Of a DNA stretch of 64,000 bases, positions 28,613 to 43,100 are shown piece after piece. Where the stretch lies: assembly GCA_033675545.1 (NCBI GenBank), contig JAWDGP010002612.1, positions 297,501 through 361,500 of the forward strand, in the 5' to 3' direction. Every line of letters starts with the position of its first letter. The stretch's first letter is position 1. Origin of the DNA: Elysia crispata (lineage: Eukaryota; Mollusca; Gastropoda; Plakobranchidae). The position numbers and the translations under genes are program-made. The notes beneath the pieces are model-generated. The model did not search any database and was not told the origin of the DNA. It saw nothing but the letters and a program-made list of their open reading frames with translations.

Positions 28613-29110
28613 GGCCTGTGGCTTTTGCACGGGGTGGGGGCACCTCCCCCGGGCAGGGGATCCCAGGCCTGAGGGGCCTGTGGCTTTTGCACAGGGTGGG
28701 GGCACCTCCCCCGGGCAGGGGACCTCAGGCCTGAGGGGCCTGTGGCTTTTGCACGGGGTGGGGGCACCTCCCCCGAGCAGGGGACCCCAGGCCTGAGGGG
28801 CCTGTGGCTTTTGCCCGGGGTGGGGGCACCTCCCCCGAGCAGGGGACCTGCCTGAGGGGCCTGTGGCTTTTGCCCGGGGTGGAGGCACCTCCCCCGAGCA
28901 GAGGACCTCAGGCCTGAGGGGCCTGTAGCTTTTGCCCGGAGTGGGGGCACCTCCCCCGGGCAGGGGACCCCAGGCCTGAGGGGCCTGTGGCTTTTGCCCG
29001 GGGTGGGGGCACCTCCCCCGAGCAGGGGAGCTGCCTGAGGGGCCTGTGGCTTTTGCCCGGGGTGGGGGCACCTCCCCCGAGCAGGGGACCCCAGGCCTGA
29101 GGGGCCTGTG
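28613..29110. repeat. GC-rich 62-bp minisatellite, 8 copies
   Basis: Units start at 28613, 28675, 28737, 28799, 28858, 28920, 28982 and 29041 (period 62, with two 59-bp units), and a partial unit starts at 29103. Each carries GGGGTGGGGGCACC facing CTCCCCC, giving G-runs and a short inverted repeat. The surrounding DNA is AT-rich, so this is a compositional island. Open Pro/Gly-rich frames on both strands are repeat-driven; I do not call a gene. Confidence 0.96.
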
Positions 29111-29642
29111 CACAACAGGCAGAAGTTCGCTGGATTAAAGCTTTTTTTTTTTTAAATAGATAAAATAACCATACATTTACACATAATTTATATGCATGCA
29201 CGTGTTTATAATATATGCTTATTGGTTATATTTAAAAAAGTTACAATTGATGATCATGTGACGCAGATGATTAAATTTTTGTCGCAGCTTTATCGCACAG
29301 TTTTTTTTTTTTTTTTTTTTTATCACATAAGTCATTAATGAACGGTTTGTGAGAAACTTCTAGACATCGATGCGACATAAATCAACAAAAAATTATCTTA
29401 TTTCTACACTTATAAACTTTGCTGTCTTGTTTATTCAAAGGTGAGTTCATTGCTAACTTTAAAAGCTGTTTTAAAATTAAAAAAATCAACAAAACCTCAC
29501 AAGACAGAGTGATAATGGTCTATAAATAATCTATGCTGCAGTGTAAAATTATTACCATCGACATAGTCTTATGGAGGGTCAACATTGACAGAAGAAAAAT
29601 AATGCATTCGAATAATGGATACTGTCATGTATTTATAACACT

Positions 29643-29647
<5 letters not shown>

Positions 29648-29722
<75 letters not shown>
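29648..29722. repeat. (CT)n microsatellite
   Basis: Pure CT array of about 75 bp, about 150 bp before the long GA-rich tract of opposite sense. Confidence 0.95.
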
Positions 29723-29725
<3 letters not shown>

Positions 29726-29869
29726 CTTTCTTGTCCTCATGTAGTAACATTGTTTTGCAAAAGCTTCAAGGTACTGACAAATTTTTAAAGAAATGGACAA
29801 TATCACCTGTAAACTCAAATCCATACAACTTTATACATTTAATTATCCAAGTTCACTTTATAGAAGAAT

Positions 29870-30011
29870 GAGGAGAAAGAAGGAGAGGAGAGAGAAAAAG
29901 AGAGAAAGAGAGTGAGAGAGGAGACAGCGAGGGAGAAAAAGAAAGAGAGGGAGAGAAAAGGGAGAGAGCGCGCGAGAGAGAGAGGGAGCGAGAGGGAGGA
30001 AGAGAGAGGGG

Positions 30012-30065
<54 letters not shown>

Positions 30066-30245
30066 AAAAGAAGAGAAAGAGAAGGTGGAAGGGGAGAGAG
30101 AGAGAGAGAGGGAGCGAGAGGGAGGAAGAGAGAGGGGGGAGAGAAAGAGAGAGAAAAAGAAGAGAAAGAGAAGGTGGAAGGGGAGAGAGAGGGAGAAAGA
30201 GAGAAAAAAAGAGGAGAAAGAGAAGGGGAAAGGGAGAGAGAGAGG

Positions 30246-30294
<49 letters not shown>

Positions 30295-30466
30295 GAGTGA
30301 GAGGGAGGAAGAGAGAGGGGGGTGAGAGAGAGGAGAAGAGAGAAAGAGAGTGAAAGGGAGAGAGAGAAAGAGAGAGAAAAAGAAGAAAAAGAGAAGGTGG
30401 AAGGGGAGAGAGAGGGAGAAAGAGAGCGAAAAAGAGGAGAAAGAGAAGGGGCAAGGGAGAGAGAGG

Positions 30467-30541
<75 letters not shown>
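29870..30541. repeat. Long polypurine (GA-rich) tract
   Basis: About 670 bp of nearly uninterrupted purines. Short blocks (e.g. AGAAGGTGGAAGGGGAGAG) recur several times, and pure (GA)n runs sit at about 30020-30055, 30255-30290 and 30470-30541. It lies 0.6 kb upstream of the FKBP6 start codon. The many Arg-Glu and Ser-Leu ORFs here are artefacts. Confidence 0.96.
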
Positions 30542-30543
<2 letters not shown>

Positions 30544-31009
30544 TTTACCGACGACAGTCAAGGAATCTTAGCTGACATGCGATTACACCTCAGTCACGGA
30601 GCGTCACAGACGCGTTTCTTGTATCTTGTATCCCACGGAAATTACATGTGAACTAAGACAAATCGTATATCGGGTTTTTAAAAATATTATTTTTTCACCT
30701 GTTTAGACCTTTAGAATGTCTATGTTTAACCTGCTTTTAATTTCTCAAAGATATAAAATTTATTATTTTCCGCTTCTGAACTGTAGTTTATGCATCATTA
30801 AGTAGAAAGCTTAAGCCTCAGTGTGTTGGACAAGCGCTCAAAGAAAGTACGGTAACTCTTGCTGAAATTATTATCTTATATTCCGCCAAACCTATTCTAC
30901 TTTCAGTTTCAGTTTCCGGACTCCATCCACTCTATCACTCATTCATTGCATTTCTTTAGGAGAAAATCAAACGTAAAGCGTGGTGTAATCTTGATTGAGA
31001 TAAGTGGAT

Positions 31010-31135
31010 TAATTTAGGTCTAGCCATAGATCTATATCTATTTGAGTTCAAATGATTTTAGATTGATTTAATGCAGATAGATCTAGAGTCTACTAATCTA
31101 GAAAATCTAGAATCTAGAAGGGTAGGGTTTTATTA
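31010..31135. promoter_or_regulatory. TCTAGA/AGATCT cluster just upstream of FKBP6
   Basis: Repeated TCTAGA and AGATCTA words lie in the ~130 bp before the FKBP6 start codon at 31147, probably in the 5' UTR or core promoter. A regulatory role is inference from position and from similar clusters near other gene starts in this window. Confidence 0.4.
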
Positions 31136-31146
31136 GTTCCAGAACA

Positions 31147-34100
31147 ATGGCTGATGTTTTTTCAGGATTGGTAAGTTCTGTTAACTTTTTATTTAAAATT
31201 TAGATCACTACTTTGATGCCTTTAAGGAGAGCTCTGCTATGTCACAACATATTGTTTTATGAAGATTTCAAGGGTGGCACCCCAAATCCTGTCCTTGTCA
31301 ATTTATATTTTTCTGTGTGGTGTTTCCTGAGTGATATTGAATTATTTAGATCCAGAATCGAGATCTAAAACTTATGATTTGCCCTCACTCACTTCGGTGC
31401 ATACCATTGATTATATTGTAACAAATCAGAAAGTGAGTCAATGAGAGCATTATTCTGGACGTACCTGCTACCTTAGAGACAGAACAGTAGCCTGTGAAAT
31501 AACAACGAGGCAAAACTTTGCATGGAATTCTTCCGATTGGATACAATAGTTTAATATTTACGATATGATGCTGCAGTTTTTTCTTAAGGAGTTAAGTTTC
31601 TTTCTTCTTTATTACCCATACAAAAATCAAGCCCTATCTTTTTCTATCGCCTGATCAAATGAAGCTCTCTTTAGGATCTATAGTATAGAGGTACCATTCA
31701 GAAGTCCTTCCCTTCGCATAGATGATAGATTATCAACTTAAGCATAGCTCCTTTTTAATGTCTTTAGAAGCTCAAAAGGGCTCAAATTGCAGCTGAAAGA
31801 TTTATAAATGCAAATCATATTTACATTGGAACATTGATTGAGCCACAGACAGCAATTTTGTAGAAAATTTATTTATAATGAGTCACTTATATATAATAAA
31901 TGCACTTATTGGTCACTTTTTTCTAAAGGGATATGTTTCAATGTTTCCAATATATACTGCAACTGAAGGTTTGAAATCCTGCGGAACAGCAAAAACTGAA
32001 GAATCAGGAAGCTGAGATTAGTAAAATTTGGCCCTTGAATTATCGTAGTGGGTTTAAGGGCATAAGTGAGCCCTGGAAAACAGTTCTTAGTCTTAGTTTT
32101 AAGCCGTCTATGTTCTAATTGAGTTTTTGCATTTTTAATGCAGATTTTTGGAGATGGTTTTCTTGAAATTGAAAAGATATATATCAGTTTTCTACTTTTG
32201 CGTTCACAGTGATGAAAAAATAAAAACTGGCTATGAATTTAAGATAATATTTTAGAGAAAATTTCTTTAAATTGATTTAAACATTTTCAAATGCATGCTC
32301 CAAAGTAGGTTTTCCTTTGAAGTTAAAGGATGCCAAAAATTTTTAATTTCTAAAATGAATATGATCAGCTTTTGATTTTTGTTAAAGTCAAAACCAAACC
32401 TGAGGTTATAGAAATATGCTCTAATATGTTTGCCTAATACAACCCCATCAGATGCTGGAACAAAGATTCTGTCAGTGTCATCTAGTCATATTTTAACAGG
32501 TCTGATCAAGAAACTGAAGTCTCTCTATTTTCATAAGATTATGTAGTGCTTTCTCAAGGCTAGGTAGTAGATTCAACATTTAGAAATTAGTGACACTGAT
32601 CTGAATGAAAGCAAAGGACATTGAAGAAATGGTTTAAAGTAACAAACATTAGAGTTTTGACCCTGTCCAAAGTGAAAGGGGTCTTTGATGATACAAAATC
32701 CAAGGAAGCATTGGAATATTTTACTTCTTTCTAAGACCAACAATCAAGATTCTGTTGACTTTATGTTAAATCTGTATACAGTAATTCAGCTTATGACTTT
32801 ATTGCAATTTTACAATGAAGTTAAAATTATGCCAGTTTCTATATATGCTTGCTTTCCAGGGTGAGGAAGAAATCAGTACTCGTTTGAAAGGTGCCCTAGA
32901 CCTTACTCAATTACGAGACCCTCAAGGCAATGGTGTAGAATTTGAACTGGATGAGGATCACCTGAACACAAACCGTAAGATTATAAATCTTTGAGATAGC
33001 ATTTCCTCTTTATTAACGTCACTATGGGTGTTTCAACAAAATCATCAAACCAATAATGCTTTGATCTGAATTTTATTCTTGTAACACTCACAATGAGTTA
33101 CAATTCAGCTTATACTTAAGCTGTAATTACAGTGGAAACCTCATAATTCGAATTGGTTGAGATTGCATGAAAACTTCGAATTAAGAGGATTCGAATTACA
33201 AAAAAGGGCATTTATAACTGAATGTTCGAATCCGTTTCTAGCTCAGATTGACAGAGGATGAGCTGGCCATTTTTTCTATTTTATTTTCTCTCTGTTCTTT
33301 AAAATGGTGGAAAGGGTGTTGGCTGGAATCTTTTAGTTGTCAGCGATTTCTTTTTTTGTTGCTGTCTTTCCGATGTTGTCTATCTCTCTCAACAATTTCA
33401 GCTTGGTTTCGATGTGAGTGTGAGGATAGTGTGCTTTCTTTCCAAGGGATTAACTTGAGAAGATGCCATTTTTGAGGAGAATTAGAATAGGATCTAGGTG
33501 CGTGGAAATACAAAGATAGGTAAATGTGACTGTCTCTACAAGTGCCAAAGCAACATGTGAGCTAGTGTACACAGGATAGGTGTGGCAGAAACAAACTGAC
33601 CAGTGTGTCGATCTTGGTACCATGTGTTTACCTAGACCACCTGCAGCATCTCGTGACTGAGTGTGCCCTGTGCCTGCCATGAGCGCCCCGGTCCCATATT
33701 ACATTCAGTATCAATGTCTCTACTGACACTCCTTTCCTCGTGGATCAGGTCCCTCCTCGCTTTGTTAGCGCACTGATTAGCCTTTCTGAGGCAGTGGTTA
33801 GTACTTTTGTAATGTCTTATGAGGTGGTATCAACTTCGAATTAAGAGAATCGAGCCATCGAACCTGAAAGGCTTAGGAATAGGAGTCCAATTCTAACAAA
33901 GCCAAAGAGAGAAAGATAACCTATCCTCTGGCAAAATTTAGTTTATGAGAAATCTGAATAATCAGACTTCGGTTATTGACCAGTCCTAGTGCTTGTAAGA
34001 AATCTAGGGCAATCATCCTTATAGATAATATATATATATATATATATATATGCAAAATCTCACATCATGTGTGGTTCATTATGGTTATAAGAATCAGCTA

Positions 34101-37100
34101 TAATAATGGCATGCAATAGCTTAATAATCAATCCAAATGATAATAGAAGACTGGAGATTCGAGCTTTAAGTCCCTGTCGTTTAACAATTTTTTTTCACTT
34201 ATGTTAATTGCAAATGAGAAATAGGGGAAAAGTTTTTAGCAGCATATGCCTCCTTCCCTTTCACTGTATTCTTTCTTTGTTAATTTGCAGGTCATCTCAG
34301 CGATGTGAACAATTTTTACATTTATGTTGCAGAATCTAAGGAACAAATAGGAAGCTTTGCTGTAGTTATCCTTCTAATAAAGACAATTGTTTATTAGAGG
34401 TTTGAATATTATTGTACATGATAAAGTGAGGTATTTACCATAATTGCATAATTGTCCTTTCACATCAATCAATTGTGACTATTTTGATTTTTTTCCCTTT
34501 CGGAAAGTCCCTTTTAACTTTACCTTTTCCTTTTTTTTGCTGTGATAAACTTTGCAGAGGAAGAGCCTGAAATAAGCAATGTTACAACATTTGACAAGAA
34601 CCAGGTAGCATCAAATATCTGTGCCTTGTCAGACAATGAAGACGAAGATGAGGATGAGAATGAATCTGGCGGAGAATATCTTACAGAGATGCAACGACTT
34701 GAGAGGAGGATGAAGAAGCTGGAAGATAGCGACATCACTCCAGCCAAAGATTGTGGTGTTTTGAAACAAAGGAAGACTTTAGGGGTGGGCAGTGTTATTC
34801 CTGAAGGGTCGTTGGTGAAAAGTAAGTTTCAATTATAAACCATGACCCTAGCAATAGCATTTTAAGTTTTTATGAATGTTTTTGGGTGAAGCAAGAAAAT
34901 TTTTAGATCTTAAACATGATCCACACAACTGTCTAGAATGCATTAAATAGTAAAACTGTAATAGCTACACATGTAAGATTACTTTTGGTCTTTTTTTTTT
35001 TACTCTTTTACACTTTTTTCTGGTTTGAATCATACTCTCTGCTGTAACTTAAGCTATTAAAAATAAACAAATAAGTCTTAGATCTTGCTTAATTTTATTG
35101 AAGCTTTTTTTTTTCTATCTGATACCGTTTCTGTGCTCAGTTCACTACAATGCTTACACGGATATTGGTCAGGCTCCCTATGACAGCACAAGACTGAGAG
35201 GAGAAGAATATAAAGTGAGACTTGGAAAAGGTATGGTAATGGAAGGAGTTATTTTACCTTTACTTCAAAACCATCTTCATATTTCTTAATAAATTGACTG
35301 CATCATAGATGTATCAATTAAAAAAAAATATTCACAAATGCACTGATTTATCAATGATATTTAAATAGAATTAATTCCATGTGATTAGATATCATTATGT
35401 ACATGATCATAGCTTTTTGAGGCATCAAAGCAAATTATTCAAAAAGTGTTGACTAGGTTTCTTGTTAGTAAACACTTTAAGAAACTGTTTAATTCCACTA
35501 TGAGAATACACCCATACTTTGATGTTTATCAAGGAAATAAAAAATTCTCAACATAGGATTTTTTGCTGAATGATAAGTGGGGAGCTCTGAAAGTATATAG
35601 GAATCCTTGATCCAATTTTTTGCCTCGTTCAGATTTAAGGGACTAGGAATTCCAACAGACAGGTTTGTTTATGTAATTAAAAAAAAATTCATCCCACTCC
35701 TACGTTGTTTTGATTTGTCCAAATTCCTCATCTCCTTCCCCAGGTCAGCTTATCCCTGGGCTTGAAATGGCAATCCTCACGATGAGGAAGCATGAGCTGT
35801 CTAGATTCTTAGTTCGCCCAGAGTATGCCTATGGGGAGCATGGGTGCCCTCCTCGCATCCCACCAGGAGCCACTTGTAAGGGTCATAAGTTTTTTTTTTT
35901 TTTCTAATTATTGGCCAAAAAAATTGTATCAGGCCTTTTTGTACCAATTTGCCTTATTATTGAGACAACTCCTTCAGACCTTCATGGGGACCAATGAAGA
36001 TGTTCTATCATATTCTAAAGATGTGAAGTTTGCAGAAATCTAGGAGCAGGCAAAGGTATCTTGATTTTTGATGAAAAACTACTACTTCAACAAACGGCAT
36101 AGAAGACAGTAACTGTAAATAGTATTAATTAATAGTTGATTGCATCACTTTATGTGCCATGTCCTGTGTATTTATGGCCACACCTAATCTTGTTGGCATA
36201 TTGCAAAGAGAAATTAGATCAAACAAGTTTTTGTATTTTACATTATCAGTCTTTCTTATCTTTGTTTGAAAGATGAGTTTGTATGTTTACGTTTTTTTAT
36301 TTTTGGTGAAGGCTTGAACTGTTAGTCACAAATGCCAGTGGCTTCATGCCACAACTAGACCTATGCCTCTTGTGAAAATGAGTAGTGAGCACTGAGCAGT
36401 AAATCTGCAACACAAATTGGTGTCTCAAATAACAGGTTAGCACAGAAGCCTTTGGGTATGTTCTGATTTATGTGACTAAACGTGAAAGATGAAGCAGAGC
36501 AGAGTTATTATGTAATGCTATGTGTGCCCTTATAAGAAAAAAAAATAGGAAAGCAAGGAGTCTTATCAACTCTATTAAAGTTTAATTTAAGGGCAAATAA
36601 TTTTACTGATCAGCTTCAACTTCTACAGTGGCGGAGTAAAAATCATGGAAACAAAAAGGGAAAATTGGGAGAGGACATAATGCTGTTGACATTTTTTGAT
36701 AATATCACAAAATCCTTCTTCAACTCAGTCCTAACCAATCCAGACATTAAGACAACAAAATTTTTTTTTTCAACAGCATAAAAAAATGTACCTCTCATAT
36801 ATTAGAGCTCTTACATATTTATTTGAGCCGTGAAAAGTCCAAAAGAAGTAAAGATTTTATTGTCAAGTTGAATTTTTTTTTCTATTAAAAGATATAATGT
36901 GACATGAGCTTGGTCAATAGATTTTTAATTGGTTTTTCTCTTTTAAATCACTAAATTTGGGAAAACTTTTCTATTTTTGTTGATGTCATATTTCCAAGTT
37001 ATTTATTAACTAAATTTGTTTTGATGGTGATGTCAACTTTTGTCTCTTGCAGTGATTTTTGATGTGGAGATCATTAGCTTTGTGGATCAAGAGGGAGTTG

Positions 37101-40100
37101 ATGACTACTACTCTTTGACACCAGTAAGATGGAAGATCTTTGTCAAGATACAATTTATGTCCAAGAAGGAGAACTTTAGATTGTATTTTTAATTTTGCAA
37201 ATTGATATTTTTGTGCCAAGTTTTTACCCTCAAGTAATCTGTCAGTTTGGATATCGCACCGTGGGTTTAAGCATTTAGAGCCTTAGCACAGTCAAGTAAG
37301 GTCTTTTATAATTGCTGAAAAGGGCAGTAGATGCAGACACCTTGAAGGTATGATTCAACGAATCAAATTTGTTATACTCTCTCTGATATTTGTTTAATGA
37401 TCGAAGTGTTTTTTATAAGCAGTTCAGTTCTTCAAAACATTTAATTTATGAGCTTGATTGACAGTTGGATGTATTTGAAAGCAAATCAGACCCATAATAT
37501 GGAGAGTTTCTTTCTGTTGTATCAAGATGACACATAAATAAAATTGTAATCTGAATTCAATTAAGGATAACTTATAGAATGGTAAAGGCTAAATCCTTTT
37601 ACCTATCTGCAAGTCAGCCAGCTATATACCAGTAAATACTATTAAATGAGAGCTCAGTTCAAACACCCTGATGTCAGACGTAGCTTTAGCATAGGGAAGG
37701 TTCTGAGAAGCCGCAAAAGCTGTAGAGTTTTTTGACATAAAGAAAGATCTAGTCAGAAGGCTACTGAATACAACCACACATACACCAGAGCTCAAAAGCA
37801 TCACACCACCACACTTACTCAGTAAAACTGCTCTGAGTCAAAATACTATGGATCCAGTTTACATAATTGCTTTAACCAGAGGAAAAACTTTAATTTTCCA
37901 TTTTCAATGAATAATTTGTTAAAATGTGTTTTTTTTTTACTTTCAGGAAGAACGTAAAGCCAGATTGACCTACGCAAACATTGAAAAAGTTGTGAAGGCT
38001 GAAAATAATGTGAGTTCTCTGTGTTGTCACCTTTTAATTGAGCAGGCATTTTCAAATTGATAATTGTTTATAGATGGCTATTGTATCTAATCATAACTAA
38101 ATTTGGTTTAGTAATTGTAAATAGCCCTGAAAATTGACATCAAATTTCAAACTTTTGATCTTTCATGAATGAAGAGAAGGCTTTACATGGGTTTTGGTCA
38201 GAAGGACAGCTATCCAGATTACTCTTGAATACTTTCCATATAAGATTTTTATCGCAGCTCTATATAAATAATCTTTCAAGTGAAGTTAAATTTAAAATCA
38301 CTGCTTTATTGTTTTTCACGTGCACTGCCTTAGTTTAGTGCAATGGTGGATAGGTAAGTACATTTTTTTTGCCACTTTTTTTTTTCCAGCAATGCACATA
38401 TTGAATTCTTTTTACATGCTTCTATTGTTACCTATATGTAAACCCCTTGTGATACATTTTTTTCAGGAGGCAAAAGAGTATTTTGAACAGAAAAATTATC
38501 ACAAAGCCTTTGGAAAATACAAACGGGTTAGTGAATTGAATGTTTTTATCTGAAGTTATGAATAAATATGTGGTTTTGCTGATTCTTTGCTTACACTCCA
38601 ATTGTCATGCCATATTCTGTGTGGTAGTGTTGCTTTGACTGAGGAGTTAAGGAGAAATTTTCATTGAAAACTGCTGTTCAAGTCCACAACATCCTTAACA
38701 AGTCATAACCTTGAAACTTGAGTCCATGTATCAATATCGAAACCTTTCGAACACACAGCTCACATTTTTCTCGTGTCAAACTATCTGCTATAGGAATTTG
38801 CAAAATGTTTAAAAAATGTAATTAGATACTGCTCCTGGGGTGTAGAACAAATCAGAACATGTAAAGTCATCTGCAGTAGTTTCCATTTGTTAAAATAGCT
38901 TCAAAATCTTTTTGTTTGTGTGCATTTTACAAAAGACTTGATTTTACTCTTTAATTGCTCTTGAAAAACTCATTTATCACAATCTTAAATGAAAGAGAAA
39001 CAGCTCAACCTAGCAACCACATTTTCTCCAGTGCTAAGCAGTTACAGCTCTCTGATAAGTTGTAGATCGTACTAGCAGAAAGGTTTTCTCTCATGATACA
39101 TTTAGTTCAAACAAGTTGCTACACTGTAACAATAAAGTTAAAGCTCAAATAAGCATTCATATTTTCTCTAGTAATAGAGGTGAGCCTAAAAAAAAAAAAC
39201 TATTACACTGTATCTAATTATAGAGAGGTAGCTAAAATTAACAATGACACTTCCTCTAGTGGTGGAGCTAAGCTGAAAAAAAAGGAGCTAACTTCTGTTT
39301 AGTGATAAGATTGCAGCACAAACAGCAAAAGTCTATTTGATGATAGTATCATTACTAAAGACACATTACCTTTCATAACAGAATCGCAGCTGAATCCAAG
39401 GTCTTTCTAGTGATATAATAACAGCTCAGGCCACATTCTCTCCTATAGATAGAAATCTCCTTTTCAATCAGGCATCTCATTTTTTTAAGGCTGTCACCAT
39501 GTTCGCCTGACAAAAGAGAGATATTAGCATCAAATAACTTATTGTAACATTGTGTTACAGATTACACGGATCACCTTCTTGGATTGAATCAAGTAGCTAT
39601 GCTAACTTGATGCAATGTCTTGAAAAAATCTTTTTTAATTGAATAATTTTATCTGTCACTGATTAGAGGGATGGGGCGAAAGGTGGAAAAAATCTTAAGA
39701 AAATGATGTTATAAAGGTGAGCTAGAGGATCAAATAACTTGAAAGCATGATATAACACTACACTGTCTGTGCTCTTTAGGCTGCAAACATTCTTGAAAAT
39801 TACCACCTGAAGAGTGATGAGGAGGAGAAGCAATGGAGCAAGCAGCTCCTTAAGGTGTATGTCAACTCTGCCATCTGCTGCCACCACATCAAACACTTTG
39901 GTCGGTGCATCTCCTACTGTAATCAGGCCATCAAAATTGACAGGACCAGCATCAAGGCTCACTACTTCAAGGGAAAAGTAAGCAACGGTGTTGAGGCTTA
40001 GAATGTTAAATATAAAAGTTTTCTTAGAAGTTTGGAATACTCAGGTCGAACTAGGTTGGTAGTTTAAGCCATTGAACTGGTCTAAAGCAGGGTTAGCAAA

Positions 40101-43100
40101 AGGCATTTGCTTTCTAGATGCGTTTATAGGTAGGAGTTGCAAGACTATGATAATTGATGCCTTTGTCAAATCTGACATAGAAAAGATTTTGCAAACAAAT
40201 TCTTTGCTAAGTTTATACTTTGGCAAAACTTAAATGTATCAAGTCGCAAAGAAGCCAATCTCTTCAAAAAAAAAAATTGGCATATTTGGCTCGCTTGTTC
40301 TTAGCCTCAGTCTCAAGCAAACTTACATCATCTGTATTTACTTTTATTAGTTTTTATTCTTAACTCATGACAGGAACAAAAACAAAACCTTTATTGTTTT
40401 GGCAAAATTTTTTATATCTTTCACAAACAAAATAAAATTACAGTGTCTTAACTAAAACGAGAGCCTGTATATGTTGTTTGTAATAATTCAATGTGATAGG
40501 ACCTAAGGAATTTTCATTAAATTTGCTCATAATCAGGTCAGTGAACGTCACAGTCTTCTTAGATTTTAAGAAAAGAACTAGGATGGTATTTAATTATCAC
40601 AATTTATCAAGAGATATTGCTCATTTTTTTGATATTTTGAAATATTAAGAAAGAGACGAATTTGTTGGCAAATTCAAATATACAACATCAGCGTCATGAG
40701 GACTGGTTGTTGATGTAAGACATTCATTTTTTCAAAGATGATGGGCCTACTAAACTTATAAATTTGTGTTTTGCATTGAATCTAACCTTAGCAGATGTCG
40801 AGATATGGGCAGTGCAAGGTACCACTTCTATAAACACTGATGTTCAAAGTTTTACAACAGTGAATATTGTTGAGATCTCCTTGGATTTTGCTGAATGATG
40901 GATATAAAGATTGTGGCACACATTGAAATGAGATCTTAACATTGCTCTTTTTTTATATAAATAAAAATTTCCCACGACCATTTAAAAGCTGTCCCTAAAT
41001 GTGAAAGTGAATTAATCCGAGGTGAATTTCTTGCTTAATCAATGTGCCACAATTTACATAATTTTAATTATTTTGTTTTAATTCAGGCTCTTCATGGAAT
41101 GGGCAAGTTTGACGATGCTAAAGAAAGCCTTCGCCGTGCTCGTAACTTGGACCCAAGTAATACAATGGTATCAAAGGCCCTGCAAGCTCTTGCAAAGTGA
41201 GTCATTTAACAAGGATTTGATTCATGTGACTGCCAAACAGTGTAATTAATCTGTATTTAGGCTTTGAAGTATTTCTGCCCAAATTTACATTTAAAAATAC
41301 AAATTTGTCTCGCCAACAGTATCCTGGAGGAGGATTGTTTGTTGTTTGATACAGCCTGTCCTCAATAGTGTAATCTTTTTGCATATCAAACTTAAACCCT
41401 GGCCATACAAGGTGGAACCAAAATGATGAGACTTTAAACTCATCTACAGTAGTTCTTTGATTCAAACCTTCAAAGAAAGTTCTTGTTGATATTAGGGTAG
41501 ATGCCTAACTCCACAGCCACCAGTGGTCCTAAATTGCAGGAGTAAAAAAAGTAAACTACCGGTATGCAGGCTATGTGATAGGATTTGGTTAACAACAGTT
41601 TGGCACTGTCTTTAACCTGTCAGTGTAGATACTGTTGGCATGGTGTGGGATACACAAACAAATCAAGAAAGGGATTTGAGGTTGGAAATACATGTGTTAG
41701 ATTAGGTATAAGTTGTATAATTTGTTGGTTTATATTTATTATAGTACTTATGACTTTATAAATAATTATCTGTTATAATTTAGCCAACATAGCCTTGCAC
41801 ACTCAGAATCGATACTTGCCCTTTCAGTAGTTGGAACTGATAGCTTCATTTTAGTTTGATGGCTAGGCTTTTTCGTATTAAGAATCAAAAGATAAATACT
41901 TTCTTAACTCTTTAATCTTTATGTTCTGCATACTCAACTCCTATTTTGACTCTATAGAGTGCCCATGGGTTTGCATGCGCATGGAATCTGCTAGGAGCTT
42001 TATGCAGGATATAAACCACACCTGGATAATGGATGAGTTTGAAATCTCTCCTTTGTTTGGTTGTGAATATGGCTCACTTTTATGCACCACACTGAGTTTA
42101 TATCTCTCTCTTTTTTTTTTAAAAGATTATTTGTCTTATGTGATTTGCAATGAAAACTAAGAAGCTCTCTATCCAGCTTCTCAATGAATCTGAACCACAA
42201 AAATTGGAATGAACATATTTAAAACTATTTTAATATTTTTTTTAAGGTCAATAAAGGATCATGAATTATTTGAAAAAGACATGTACAAAAAAATGTTTTC
42301 AAGACCAACCTCAGGTAAGATTTCTTTATTTACTACATTCGGATTTTAAAAAGTGTACATTTATCTTCCTTTTAATTTGAAGTTCTGGTGCTCTTCAATT
42401 ATTGTGTAAATCTTATGAAAAATGATTCAGATTACACAAGCATTTTTAAATGATAAACAGAGAATATAAAGTAAAATGTTACCAAACCTTGCTATTTGTG
42501 ATCTCTTCTAATTTGAGTTTCTTTAGCTAACATTGCCATAACTTTCTTTGCATTCTTTTGTTTTGTTGTTTTAACTCTAGCAGCTACAGCTTCAGAGAAT
42601 CCATCAGATACAAATCAAAATCAAGAGAAAGCCACTCAGAACAGTCATGGCACCTGCAGTGAGGGTTTCAGGGCTATTGTCAAGGAACAGTTAGAGTAAG
42701 TTGAGTAACACTGAACAGCCTGGAAAAGTGCATTTTATATTCTGTTCTACTAATTCAAGCATTTGCATGTACCACACTTTTTGAGTACAGATGCTGCCTT
42801 GGTTAAACTTAATTGAATAACATTTTTTTTTATATTTCCATTATTGTTATTATTTAGAAATACAATGGATACCACTTAAGTCAAAGCTTATATAAGCTCA
42901 TGCACATAGCTCGATTTAAAATCAAGCTTTTTCTCCTACGACTCATCAGTTAGTAAGGCTTAAACCATACGCCAGCGAATTTTCAAGTGCTGACAGGTGA
43001 AATACAAGGCCCGTTGTCTTTGCATAAAGTAGGAATGACTGAATCCAAGTCTAGGACTAAAGTTAGTAACAAAGAAGCTGGAAATATACCCTTTTTTTCC

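Noticed and set aside
28583..29115. Pro/Gly-rich 170-codon protein
   Set aside because: Open in several frames on both strands because of the 62-bp GC-rich minisatellite; no homology or splice context.
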